In this document: positions 26,084 through 37,125 of the stretch, one piece after another | Layout of the letters: every line of letters starts with the position of its first letter | Numbering within the stretch: position 1 is the stretch's first letter | Assembly: GCF_040412425.1 (NCBI RefSeq) | Contig: NC_089783.1 | Coordinates: forward strand, 41,851,625 to 41,915,624 | From: Macrobrachium rosenbergii | Taxonomy: Eukaryota > Arthropoda > Malacostraca > Decapoda > Palaemonidae | Direction of reading: 5' to 3' | Length of the DNA: 64,000 bases | Program-made: the position numbers and the translations under genes | The notes under the pieces: generated by a model | The model's database searches: none | The model's input: only the letters and a program-made list of their open reading frames with translations | What the model was told of the DNA's origin: nothing

Positions 26084-27206
26084 CTATTCTCTTATTGGAC
26101 CAAGAGTCTGTTTTATTACCTTTACATGATTGGTATGAACAATTCTTTCCTTTAGATCACTCTCACTTATGATCTTTAGCTTATTTAACTTCAACACTTC
26201 TAATACCCTGTAAGGACCTTTGAACTTTGCGGATACTTTTACATTAGGACCTTCTGGAACATGATTCTGAACATATACCTGAGCACCTACTACAATTTTT
26301 GGTTTAGCTGTATTTTTGTCATAGTACTTTGCTTGGACACTCTGAGCTTCCTAAGTCTAGTCCTCGTCTGTTTGATCGTTTCATATGTACGTCTAGTTTT
26401 CCAGGCAATATAGTCATCGTAGTTATAAGTATGTCGGGGTGGTGTTGCATCATCTAGTAACGTATTTGGTAGTCTCTTCTCGTATCCGTATAACAAGTAG
26501 TGTGGTGATTCTCCTACTGTCTCATTTACAGTATTGTTTATAGTAAACTGTACGTCTTCCAAAGCTAAATCCCAGTCTTCTGTATTAGGTTTAACTAAAG
26601 TTTTCAGGATATCCTTTATCTTACGATTTGTTCTTTCTACTGCTCCATTTGAACTTGGTTTTATATGCTGTGATTTGACATTTATTTATCTCATAAAATT
26701 CACATAATTTTCTTAAAAGTTCACTAGTAAATTCTGCTGCGTTATCAGAAAGAAGAACTTGGGGACATGAATGTCTCGTAATAATTCTAGATTTAAGAGC
26801 TTCTGCTACTGTAATTGCATCTCTATTTCTTACTGGTACGATCTCTACATATCTTGTTAGATAGTCTAAAAGACTAATATTTGTTTATTCCCCTAACAGT
26901 TGTTGGAAATGGACCTAAAAAGTCCATAGATACGACCTGAAATGGATTCAACTCCGATGGGTATTTTTCAAGAGGAGCTTTTGGATTTACGTTACCTTTA
27001 TGTCGATTACAAACTACACAATTTTGTACAAAGTTCTTGGCATCCTCACTACAATGGGGCCAAAAATAGTTTCTGGTTAGGATTCTAGTTGTCTTTTTGA
27101 TTCCTGGATGTCCTGCTAACTTGTATGAGTGTGTTAGTTCTAAAACTTCTCTGATTAGTGTTTTCGGGATGTATAGTCGAGAATAACCATTCTTCTCTGT
27201 TGGTCT
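26084..27206 (-). pseudogene. pol: Integrase domain of pol, frameshifted
   Basis: Minus-strand reading gives an HHCC zinc-binding region at about 27150-27030 ('LTHSYKLAGHPGIKKT', 'NCVVCNRHKG'). The catalytic triad follows: first Asp in MDFLG (codon 26922-26924), second in LLSDNAAEF (26744-26746) and Glu in NGAVERTNR (26635-26637). The Asp-Glu distance is 109 nt, one more than the 108 nt of the usual DX35E, which matches a one-base shift near 26660. Another shift lies near 26880, more near 27170-27206, and one near 26295. A GPY module (AKFKGPYRV, 26210-26218) marks the C-terminus, with a TAG stop at 26084-26086. It would join element cDNA to the host chromosome. Confidence 0.9.
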
Positions 27207-27783
27207 TTATACAGTAATCCATTGATTAAAAACAAAATCAGGTTTTAAAGATTCATCTGTCATTAGTTGTCCTATTATATGCCTGATTTCTGTATCCATT
27301 CCTTGCTGTATTTGTACTCTTTCCAAATCTAAATCTACCACTTGACAGCTAAAACAAAAAGTATTAGTGGTAATACATTTCTCTGTTTCTTCTTGGGCTC
27401 TGGATAATGCATCTGCTAGTGTATTAAATTTTCCTGGGATATATCTGAATTCTGGTGCAAATTCTAACACACTAATGAACCATCTATTGAACTTCATGTT
27501 ATTTGTAAAAGTTCTCTTCTTAAACAAATCACAAATTGGTTTGTGATCAGTAAGTACATTGACTTTATGTCCTAAAATTATGTGTCTAAATTTCCTTAGA
27601 CCCCAGTATAATGCTAAACATTCTCTTTCTATTGTGCTATAATTTTTCTCTGCAGCATTCAAAACTCTACTGGCATAATATACTGCTCTCATTCTTGTTT
27701 TGTCCTTTGTAATAATACAGCCCCTAGCCCGGTACTTGATGCATCACAGGCTAAGTAAAAGTCCTTCGAGAAATCTGGGTAGA
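27207..27783 (-). pseudogene. pol: RNase H domain of pol, frameshifted
   Basis: The 161-codon fragment 27692-27207 contains 'STIERECLALYWGLRKF' with the catalytic Glu, 'VLTDHKP' with Asp and the 'ADALSR' terminal motif, all standard for Ty3/Gypsy RNase H. The first catalytic Asp lies in 'ACDASSTGLGAVLLQ' (codon 27743-27745), in a different frame upstream. A one-base shift near 27690 therefore splits the domain. It would remove the RNA template during reverse transcription. Confidence 0.9.
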
Positions 27784-29066
27784 CTAGTACGGGATTCTGG
27801 TCATTTTACTCTTTAGTGTTTGGAAAGCTGTCTCTTGTTCTTTATTCCATTCATATTTGACATCTTTCTTTGTTAATTCTGTTAATGGTTTGGCTATTGT
27901 AGCAAAGCCTTTAATGAAAGGTCTATAGTAGCCTACCATTCCTAGGAATCTTCTCAATGCTTTCAAATTGGTAGGAGCTGGATATTCAACTATTGCTTTT
28001 ATCTTGCCTGCTTGCATTCGCAGACCATCTTCACTAATTACATGTCCTAAGTATTCCAAAGATTTCATTAAGAATTGACATTTCTTTAATTTGATTTTTA
28101 ATCCTGCTCTTCTTAATCTTTCCAAGACTATTTCTAATGTTTTGAGGTGACTTTCTAAATCTTTGCTAAAAATGATAACATCATCTAAGTAAACTGCAAC
28201 ATTTTCTATATCCCCTAATATTTGAAGCATTAATCTAACAAACGTTAAAGGAGCCGAAGTGAGTCCAAATGGCATGACTTCAAATTGCAAGTGTTCCTTG
28301 TGTGTGCTGAAGGCTGTGAACGGTTTCGACTCTTCGTCTAAAGGTACTTGCCAGTATCCACTAAGTAAATCTAAAGATGAAAATATCCTTGCACCTCTAA
28401 CTGAGCTAACATATCTTGAATCACTGGCATTGGCATTCTATCGGGGATGGTGTTGGAATTTAACTTTCTATAGTCTATCACAAGTCTCCAATTTCCATCT
28501 TTCTTTGGAACAAGTAGTAATGGAGAATTATATGGAGATTTAGAAGGAATGACTACCCCATCTTTCTTCATTTCTTCTATCAAATTATCAACTATGGGTC
28601 TTTGGCTTATTGGTAATCTGTAATTAGGAATAAAGAATGGTTTTGTTCCATCATCTAATACAATTTTATGCCTTAGGACATTTGTTCTACCTAATTTATC
28701 TCCTTCTATTGCTATTACATCTCTGTATTTTTCTAATACTTGAATTAATCTATCTTTGTTTTCTGGAAAATCTGTTTTATTCACTTCTTTGCTTAATTCA
28801 GATGTTTGACCAGTTACAGAGAAAAATGCTTCTTCTTCTAATGTTAGTAATGGATTGTTAATAGGTATTCCTTTACAAAAGATAATGCCTGCATAAAGTG
28901 TTAGTTTGTTATCTGAGTAGTTCTGGACATAAACTTCACAAGTATCACCCTTCAGGTGGACTAAAGAATTATCCATTCTGACAAATTCTGGTAACTCTTC
29001 ATTTAGTAAAAGAACATCTTTAACTCCTATCTCTTCTTTTCCCTTAGATGTATTTTTGTTAAACAC
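27784..29066 (-). pseudogene. pol: Reverse transcriptase domain of pol, frameshifted
   Basis: Fragment 29066-28371 (231 codons) carries an N-terminal extension, then 'SPYNSPLLLVPKKDGNWRLV' and 'IDYRKLN'. The motif A Asp ('SLDLLSGYWQ', codon 28369-28371) falls just after a one-base shift in a T run near 28378. Fragment 28290-27784 (168 codons) has 'MPFGLTSAP', the catalytic YLDD box (28180-28191), 'YLGHVISEDGL' and the connection motif 'FLGMVGYYRPFI'. All core palm motifs are present, so only frame breaks disable it. Best matches in memory are Ty3/Gypsy and errantivirus RT. Confidence 0.95.
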
Positions 29067-29560
29067 TTTGGATGCAAAATTACCTGTCTGTTTAGTATTA
29101 ATTGTACTTTATTATCATCAGCAGTGCTTACACAACATACTTCCTCATCTTTTGTTTCTGCAAAGTAGCAATGTTCTGCATCTATACTAGTTTCTTCAGT
29201 TACTGCTATTATATCTTTTATATCTACTTTATTTATTTTGTTTAACAACAGTACCTCATTTACTAATTTCCTTCATTATCATAGCTGATTACTACATTGC
29301 TATAATGTTCTGTATTTATCTCTGCATAATTATCCTCATAAATGTCTTGTTCCTTGTCATATTCAGAACACTGGAGATCACCTTTATTTATTTCTGGGTC
29401 ACTTCTTTTGTTGGAGGGTATAATTTCTGGATGTGCACATCTTATCTTTCTAGTCTGTAATTTTGGAAATTCCTCCTTTCCGTTACCATTCATTTTAATT
29501 TGATTGTTCTCTTGATGATAAGTTATTTTCTGTATGTCTTTGTCGCTTGTTGAAGTCGTC
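29067..29560 (-). pseudogene. pol: Pol linker between protease and RT
   Basis: Open fragments 29604-29263 (113 codons) and 29248-29027 (73 codons) lie in two different frames between protease and RT. They are acidic and polar and match no domain I know. They are probably a protease-RT spacer, again split by frameshifts. Confidence 0.6.
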
Positions 29561-30139
29561 TCAGACAAATTGATCAGATTTGGGTGAAACTTTTTCTTCT
29601 TCAAGCGTAAAGCATACGCTCTTTTTATTATCTTGTGTAACGTTAATCCTTCCTTCTCGGCAATTCAGTATAATTCCACATTTCTTCATTAATTTATATG
29701 AGAACAACACCTGTGCGGGAAAGAACCTGTCTTCTAGAACTATAAAACTTTCAACAGTTTTATGTGACGAAAGGTCTATTTCTAAGTTCACATTGCCTAA
29801 ACTTTTTATCTGTTTACCCGCTACTCCTTTTATTATCTTGCTTTGACCCTGAATTAGCGTTTCTTTAACGCCTAAGTAACTTGTTAATGTGTGTTTATCT
29901 ATTATGCTTACAGTACTACCTGAATCCATAAGGACAGTACATAATTTATTCTGTATTGGAATTTTAATGATAGGTAAATCCTTTCTGATTATTTCTTCTT
30001 CATCCATGGAAAATACTACTTCTTTACTCTGCAATATGGATAGTGCGGATGAACCTTCACTTCTCCTATTTGCTAATTCTTCTCTTAATTTATCTTCTTG
30101 AAGGGACTTTCTTGTGGTATTCTGTGTAGGGATAAATTG
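29561..30139 (-). pseudogene. pol: Aspartic protease domain of pol
   Basis: The open fragment 30034-29561 (157 codons) has 'CTVLMDSGSTVSIID' with the active-site D-S-G at residues 37-39 (29918-29926), then hydrophobic flap-like segments and 'GIILNCREGRINV'. The frame continues upstream without interruption to the TGA at 30140-30142 and is the same frame as the gag zinc knuckles. It would process Gag and Pol. It is the best preserved pol unit of this copy. Confidence 0.9.
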
Positions 30140-30142
30140 TCA
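30140..30142 (-). other. In-frame TGA between gag and pro
   Basis: Minus-strand context is CAA TGA CAA TTT. The codons on both sides are in one frame: zinc knuckles at 30224-30322 and protease D-S-G at 29918-29926 share codon phase. It is either the gag stop, passed by readthrough to make Pol, or a chance nonsense mutation. Confidence 0.8.
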
Positions 30143-31257
30143 TTGATTTGAAGACTTATTTGATGCTGAGCGGTTACTACTTAATTCAACTATTTCTTTA
30201 TTTCCTTCTTGTGTTTTAAACCAGCAATTCTTTGTTAAATGTCCTATTTTCTTACAAACCGTGCAGATTCTAGGTTTTCTACACTCATTTGTAAAATGAT
30301 TTGTATACCTGCAGTTTTCGCAGGCTGTCTTGGGTCTCGCCCCTTGAGCGAATAGTTCACTTGGGTTGAAGTGTTTGTGTTTGAGTTTTGACCATATCTA
30401 TAAGGTTTGTGTGGTCCACTCTTTGTTAGATTGTTTCTTCCCCTTTGATCTGGATTCCATTTTCTCTTTTAGTATTTTGGGCATATTTCCCTTGGAAGGT
30501 ATTTGGTCTATTTCCTGCTTGTCTGGAATTATCATAGAATTTATTATTCAGTTTAAAATTAGGATTATTATTTCTGACTTTCCTTTCATTTTGTGCTTCT
30601 GTTGTTCCAATGAATTCCTTGGATAGATTTATCTCTTTCCTTTGGATTTCTTCTCTCATTGTCTTCAATGTTTGAAGGCTTGTTTTTCTGGGATCAAGTT
30701 TTATTTTCTGAAAGCTTTCTTTTCCTCTTCTCCAAGAATATTATATATGGTTCCAAATGACAGGTAATTTAATACATGCCGTAGCTCAACTAATTTCTGG
30801 GCACTAGCCCCAAACTGATCCTTGTCTCCTATAGTAATACCTGTCTTCTCTAAATCTTCGCTTATTTTCTCTATTGCATTCTCCACGCTTGCGTACAAAT
30901 TAGCAATTGTTTTATATTGTGGGTTAAGAAATCTAGTTAGGTTATATAAACCGTCAGTCTGATTTACTGGTTCCCAGAGTGATAAACAAATTTCTTTAAA
31001 TTCTACATAGTTATTAAGTTTGCTAAAACTTGTGGAATTCAAAGTTTTATGTGCGTCTCCATGTTCTGAGCTGACGAGCAACAAGGCTTCATTTATCTTA
31101 GCTCTTTCATCTGTTATTCCCCTGAAATTATACGACTATCTGCATCTGCTAGCCAATGATTTACAGTATAGGCTTCGAGTCTGCTTTTGTCAGGATTGGA
31201 ATCATCCACCTGTCCACAGAAGCGTGTGGCGGTTGTTATGACGGCCGCCTGGTTCAT
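30143..31257 (-). pseudogene. gag: gag of the retrotransposon, frameshifted
   Basis: A probable start ATG is at 31255-31257 (MNQAAVITTATRF...). The capsid-like part is in fragment 31084-30701 ('FLNPQYKTIANLYASVENA', helical). A basic, asparagine-rich part follows in 30668-30426. The C-terminus has two CX2CX4HX4C zinc knuckles (CENCRYTNHFTNEC and CTVCKKIGHLTKNC) at 30224-30322, which bind the packaged RNA. Frame changes near 31130, 30703 and between 30425 and 30345 split it. The zinc knuckles return to the capsid-fragment frame and lead into the TGA at 30140. Confidence 0.85.
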
Positions 31258-31520
31258 ATTAAAAATTGTAATGTGCGAGTATTATTAGTATTATTAGTAT
31301 TGTTACTATTATTATTATTGTTAGTAGTATTAGAATGATTAACACTATTTTGGTTCTGGTTATTTGTGTTATTATTGTTAGTATTTCCTTGCACTACAGC
31401 GGAGTCGGAATTTAGTCTTGAAATTCGACTTCGTCTAATTGTCGACGGTCTTAAATCGTAATGTGAATGTCTAACAGTGTTCAGTAATTCATCAAATACT
31501 CGTTGCATGTCCACACACAA
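31254..31520 (-). CDS. 88-codon Asn/Thr-rich ORF upstream of gag
   Basis: Begins MCVDMQRVFDELL and becomes an N/T/S-rich low-complexity tract made from ATT-type repeats (31270-31340). Its TGA (31254-31256) overlaps the gag ATG (31255-31257) as ATGA. It could be an N-terminal part of gag split by a frameshift, a small upstream ORF, or chance. No family was recognised. Confidence 0.35.
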   Translation of the reverse strand: MCVDMQRVFDELLNTVRHSHYDLRPSTIRRSRISRLNSDSAVVQGNTNNNNTNNQNQNSVNHSNTTNNNNNSNNTNNTNNTRTLQFLI

Positions 31521-32419
31521 AAAAAATTTTCACTCAAGTACATCAATCAACAAAAAATCATTTTCGTTATATTGTACCAAGATTAAAACCAATTTGTCAA
31601 ATTGTCACACAAAAAAATTAAATTCTCTATTGAGTTCAAGTGCACAATTAAAAACTTTTTCAATACTCAAAATAAATTCTTATATGAAATTGGGCATCAT
31701 ATCATTAAAATTCATTATAATAAGTACACAAAATTACATATATAACTTCTCAAATAATCATCACCAACCGAGTAAAAAAAAATAATAGCTAATTCCCTAT
31801 CTAAATTATTTACTAAATAATTAATTTATCATAGAGAGAGTAATGCTGGTATTTATGCAAAAAGAATTTTATTCACTAGAGAGAGTTTTCTTAATTTTCA
31901 ATCTTATAGCAAGATGCTAAAAAAATTTATCTTCACTTATTTATTAAGAGAGAGTGGATAGTAAATTCCTTACTGTGTTGTGTTGTTGATATCGTGATAT
32001 CGCTAAATGTTGTTCATTCGGCGGTGAATGTTTCGCTGTCGGATCACTATGTCTGCGTTGTTTTTCCGCTGTGGTTTTCCGCTTTCGGAATCTTGTTGAA
32101 AGTTTGTACGTTGTTTTTCTTCAATCACTCGATGCAATGTCGCTAACACTGGGCTTATTATCGCTGTCGGCGTCTTGCTCAATTTGTTGACGGTAACAGT
32201 TCAAAATGTTTTTTGGCTTCGGGACGCAATAAACTGTTTTATTCACACTCGACGTTCTTGTTGTAAGCTGCTATTCGCTGGAGTATTTTTATTTCTTCTG
32301 ATATATTTTGTTCGTCGTCGTAAAAAATCTAAGTTCGTTTTGTAGAATTTCGTTTCACTGTAACTTAAATAATTGCACTGATAATTTCATTAATGTTCGT
32401 TTGTTTCGTCTCGCCTTCT
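31521..32419 (-). other. 5' leader of the retrotransposon
   Basis: About 0.9 kb between the primer-binding site and the first gag-region ORF. No ORF of interest on the minus strand. An A/T-rich half lies near gag and a more GC-balanced half near the LTR. It presumably holds the packaging signal, but no specific structure was identified. Confidence 0.5.
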
Positions 32420-32441
32420 GGATCCACTTTAGCTGCCACCA
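32420..32441 (-). other. Candidate tRNA primer-binding site
   Basis: Two bases after the 5' LTR the minus strand reads TGGTGGCAGCTAAAGTGG. It starts with TGG, the complement of the tRNA 3' CCA. The first ten bases are complementary to the GCTGCCACCA end that I recall for metazoan tRNA-Leu(AAG). The match is weaker beyond that, so the tRNA identity is tentative. Confidence 0.65.
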
Positions 32442-32443
32442 AT

Positions 32444-33399
32444 TGTAATGTTTTTATTATTCTTCTTTTTACGTTCTTCGTTTTATGTTTGCATAGATTT
32501 AGTCTTTCTCTTCTTACCTTGGTTTCTTTCGAGGTGTCCTTCAGATCGCTTCGCGGATGATGTGCTATCTTTGTATATTTATTCCTTTTAAATATTGATA
32601 TCTCTCAGAAAGGCGTATAGAGACGAGATCGGTAATTTCTTCACTTTAATTAGTACTTAATATTATAAAGATCAGTACAAATTTAACAAGTTACAATGAT
32701 AGAAACGAATCACTCTTGAATCAGTCTATATGGGGAACACGGAAGCGATTGGGAGAAGTACTCTCCCTTGAAGGACACAGTTCTGACTCTGGTCTCCTCG
32801 TCGGTCTCTCACTCGTTGAACCCTCAGGAAACTTGCTATCTGTAAATCTCCACCTCCTTCTAGCCTTATTGGAAGGATTAATCAGCAAGGCCTCCCCTTC
32901 AAGTAGCTGATTGGAAGGACTGTAGTGGGTGTGATTCAAATCTCTCCTTAGAGGACTTGATAGGAGGTGATCTTAGGAGGGTGTGGGAAAGACCCTCCCA
33001 CACATAATTGATTGGAGGTTGAAGAAGTATATCACTTGGGTCAACCCCAAATTCCTGGAACTTCCACGAAAACACCTTCCGGAGAAGGCGGGACTATAGA
33101 ATCAGCTGTTGTAAGCATTTAGACTGTGCTGACTCATGTTTTGCTTGGCTTCAATCGCGAGGCCATTATTTCCCATTTTACGACTGTTTTTATGGCTTAA
33201 ACACGATATACTGCAATGTAAACATCTTGCGTATTGATAACACGACACAAAAGCATTTGGCCGTTATCACTGTGTTCTTTGTCTCTCTCTTTACTCTTAT
33301 TTCTCTCTCCTTCTCTCTCTTAACTTTTTCTCTTTCTATCTCTCTCTCTCTCTCTCTCTCTTTTCTATTTAATTTCCCTATCTATTCTACACCACAACA
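32444..33399 (-). repeat. 5' LTR (right), 956 bp
   Basis: Partner of 23087-24041. As the promoter-side LTR it begins on the minus strand with TGTTGTGG, followed within ~30 bp by a GA-rich region that includes (GA)11 and further GAGAG blocks. It ends ...CATTACA. Differences from the other LTR are 5 substitutions, one 2-bp indel and three 1-bp indels. Confidence 0.95.
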
Positions 33400-33403
33400 C
33401 TTC
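33400..33403. repeat. Target-site duplication CTTC (right)
   Basis: Identical to 23083-23086. Confidence 0.85.
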
Positions 33404-34170
33404 AATATTTTCCTGGCATAAATGGAGTTAAGACCAATGCGATTAAGTATTTCTTAGGTGACTTATGTCAAGGGAAAATTACTAAGTAAAGACTCAATTC
33501 AACTTTTATCGGTGCTAAGAGTCCACAGAGATATGCTAACTGAGGCAGGAAATGACAAAAACACAATGGACGAAAATTAACATTTATAAAATGAAAATTG
33601 TTAGACATTCCACCGGGAAAATTATTCTTGAGCAAAAATACGTTCTTCCAGAAAAGTGGGATTGGGAATAAAATTTCCTACTGGCCACTAGTAAAATGTA
33701 AGGAAGACAGTGTACTTACATTAGAAAACATACAGTTGTTTTATAATCTCCATGGTATCATGGCAAAGAATTGAGGTAGAATATTACCTAGAAGTAAAAA
33801 TAAATTCTGTGAGCTCTTGTAATGTAATAATCAATGTATGAAATATTTTAGACCTTTTGCAGGCATTCTCTTTGAATTAATTAACGTGACCTTCTTAAAT
33901 CCACTACATAAAACTTGATTATATATATATATATATGTATATATGTTATATATATATGTATATATATGTATATTATATATATATATGTATATATCTGTAT
34001 GTATGTACAGTATGTATGTATATATATGTACCGATAGATAGATATGTGTGTGTGCGTGGGAAGGAGGTTGTTCGTGGATATTTCTTATGTTTGTGCTTGT
34101 ACTTATTTATGAATATCTGTATTCAGAGGGGCAAACTATTTTTATTAAACCACAGTGTGAAAATATGCAT
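33404..34170. other. Unclassified AT-rich sequence
   Basis: Unique sequence to about 33915, then imperfect TATA/TGTA/GATA repeats to about 34050. No gene recognised. Confidence 0.5.
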
Positions 34171-34171
34171 C

Positions 34172-34232
<61 letters not shown>
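34171..34232. repeat. (GA)n microsatellite
   Basis: Pure GA array of about 62 bp. Confidence 0.97.
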
Positions 34233-34233
<1 letters not shown>

Positions 34234-34704
34234 AAACACATTTCTAGCCATGTAACCACCATATTGCAGTTAAAACGAGGCTTATGGATGCTGGCAATCT
34301 GTTGGGAATGAGAAGACCTCACAATTCCTCCAAAGTCTTTGGCCATCAAAAAGGCATTGCTTCGGCGCTTACGGTCTGACATGAACTGTGGCACATGATT
34401 GGGCGGACGTGCCTGTCTTGCAAACGCGATTTTGTTATCGCCGCCTCTCCTCTAGAAATTTTACAGACTTTATCTTGTTGTTCTCTTTGTTAGTCGGATT
34501 ACAACGGCCACTGTCTGTAGGGGTTTAATATGCATGTGTTTGATTTTTTCACATGTGTCAAAAGGAAAGAATTTAAGTAGAATGATGAACGCTTATTGTG
34601 TGTTTTTACATCAGGTTCATATTTGTTTATTTCTGGTTGTTTCTTTCGCAGCTCACTAATGATGTGATATTTTACATTTATTTTATTAAGGTCTATGAAG
34701 ACAA

Positions 34705-34708
<4 letters not shown>

Positions 34709-34762
<54 letters not shown>
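34709..34762. repeat. (CT)n microsatellite
   Basis: Pure CT array of about 54 bp. Confidence 0.97.
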
Positions 34763-34764
<2 letters not shown>

Positions 34765-36660
34765 ATGCATAAATGCATCTCATTTTCAAAGCCTGCAATT
34801 TTTTTCCCCAAGATAGTTGCATGTGCAGTTTTTTTTTATGGCTTTGTTTGACTTCTGCAAATGTATTTGTTCGCTAGTATTTGCTTCGCCTGCTTTGGGA
34901 AGAGATAGCAGACTGAGTTACAGCGCATTTTATATAAAAGCAAACCTAGTTACTTAATATTACTTAATTATTATGTAGACATTACGCTTAGCAGAAACCA
35001 CTGCACTGAAGAGCGCATTCACGTGCAAATAAGTTATCAAAACTCTATTTTCCTTCTGGATGATAATTCTTATGATAAGCAGTTTTTGTGAATCAGATAG
35101 GTTTTGGTGATGCATGTCCATTACGCTGAAGAATGGAGGGACGTATTTCCTTTTCCAGCAGACGAATAAAAAATGGAAAAGAAATGATAAATGTGTTACG
35201 TCTGTTTTGCTGGAATTCAGCTTGAATGGAAATGTCCAGCTCTTTGCGTATGCAATTTTGGTCGTGTCCTTTTTTTTCAAACTCGGAGGCGGACAGGGAC
35301 ACAACAGATACTGTTTGTATCAGAGGATTAAAGCATTGTCGTGAACATACTGCAAAATAGGCGGGCGTTGCGGAAATTAGAAAAATAATCTTATGACAAG
35401 ATGGCATTTTTTCTTTTCTTCTGTGGAAGGAAATGGAAAGTTTAAATCGAAAGCATGTGGAAGCGAAAGTCAGAAAGTATGTAAGGATTGCCAAGTCAAC
35501 CTTCCTTTGCGGGAAAGAAACGTCGATGACGTAGAATGTGAATGAGATACGCAAAGTGAAGCTATAGAGATATAATGTTTGCAAATTTATGTTGCTTAAG
35601 AAGTGTTGGAAGGATGAGAATGGTTTAAAGTTACGTCAGAAAACAAGTAAAAAATGCGCCGAGTTTCTTCGGCGCAATCGAGTGTTCTGTACAGCCGGTA
35701 CACCGTATAATCAAGACCACCGAAAATAGATCTAAAAAGGACGGGTGATTAGAATAAAGAAAGACAGTTTCTGAAATTAAAACGACTTAGGAGAGATTGG
35801 TGAAAAAAAAGAATAAGTGGCACCATAGTTGCAATTGGCCTCCAGAAAGCTTGAAAGTACGCGTGTAGAATTTTGTGGTTAACGATCTTCTTATGCAACT
35901 TCTTAGAAGTTTCATGAAACATTTGATGACTTGTGAGCGTTCATCTTTATTTCAGCAGTTGAAGGGTAAAAAGACTAATACCAGTAGACCTGTTTTTCCC
36001 TGGAGCAGTGACTCCCAAATTGGTGCTCGTGAATACCACTATGCTCTTCGTGTGCATTGGCACTGATCATTCATTATGGTCAAAACTGCTCTCGCTAGCA
36101 CCAACTCTTGTAGGCCTAAGTCTGACAGAGAGATGATGCTCTGTTATGTAAGACTTCTCATCGGTATTCGAGCAGATTTGATGTTATATACAGTTATATC
36201 AATACATAAAGATAGGTCTGTTGCTGTTAGGTTTAGTCGTTATCATTATTTTATTGGATTATAGCTGAGAAATGCGGGTTAACTGCAGGTATGGCTTGTC
36301 TAAGGTACATTAATTGTAATAGTGATGATTTTAGTTAGACGGATATCGCTAACACTGGATGATTAACACCTTAAACAAAATGAACAATTAGTTTTGCAGA
36401 GAAACTATATCTTTTGTTTAAATAGTTAAAAACAATATGTATCTAGATAATGCAAAATATGTTAATTATTCTAGTAAATTATCAGACATGGTGCATTACA
36501 ATAGAAAAGACCACTGGATCCAACCAGAGTGGATTTGTTCATGTCTTGGAATTTTCAGCCAGAGAAATAGGGCCGAAATTACCAATAGCTATTTGCCTTG
36601 CTTCGTGGTTTCCTGTTTCTGAGCTATCCTTTATCAGTTTAAATGGTTTAATACACACAC
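34765..36660. other. Mostly unique sequence, no gene recognised
   Basis: The 163-codon minus frame at 35093-35584 and other short frames show no domain. A multi-hairpin repeat fragment lies at 35640-35737. Confidence 0.45.
35640..35737 (-). mobile_element. Multi-hairpin repeat, copy E (terminal fragment)
   Basis: Retains the terminal hairpin (gcgccgagtttcttcggcgc, about 35658-35677), the 'tctgtacagccg' linker and half of the CACCGAAAATAGATCT hairpin. It stops there, so only ~100 bp of the family remain. Confidence 0.7.
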
Positions 36661-36665
36661 ACAAT

Positions 36666-36874
36666 ATTATATATATACTGTATATATATATATATATATA
36701 CATATATAAGCCATTTAATCTGATAAACTATAGATCAGAGGAAATTAAGTGTGTCAAAGCAACATTTATGCTTTAACTTTTGATTAGTAGATAAACCTAA
36801 CTGAAAAAATAGTTATATATAACATTTATGCTTTAGCACATTTGATTAGTATATATAAACCTAACTGAAAAAAC

Positions 36875-36956
<82 letters not shown>
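36666..36956. repeat. (TA)n arrays and a ~65-bp tandem duplication
   Basis: A short TA array (36666-36706) and a long one (36878-36956) flank two copies of a unit ending 'aacatttatgctttA...aaacctaactgaaaaaa' (about 36759-36815 and 36816-36877). Confidence 0.85.
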
Positions 36957-36959
<3 letters not shown>

Positions 36960-37125
36960 GTCAACTAAATTAGTATTAATTCTGACAAAAGTATAAGCGT
37001 GCATACATGTACGGGAGGGAGACAGACAGACACAGACAGATGACAGAACCAGAGGCAAGAGATAATGTCGCAGATGACTGTTACCGTCGTGAAAATGCTT
37101 TACGAAGTATCAAAACAAGAGATAA

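Larger units (their letters stand above)
23087..33399 (-). mobile_element. Env-bearing Ty3/Gypsy-type LTR retrotransposon (errantivirus-like)
   Basis: Complete by structure: LTR, primer-binding site, gag, pol (PR-RT-RH-IN), env, LTR, all read on the minus strand and flanked by a CTTC duplication. The domain order PR-RT-RNase H-integrase is that of Ty3/Gypsy. The third frame encodes an Env-like protein with a furin-type site, as in insect errantiviruses. The coding regions are split by many frameshifts although the LTRs are almost identical. It most likely lies in intergenic sequence beside a (TA)n array. The exact clade needs an RT phylogeny. Confidence 0.93.

Noticed and set aside
35093..35584. 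163-codon minus frame
   Set aside because: Not repetitive, but biased composition, no domain, and no supporting context; probably chance in T-rich DNA.
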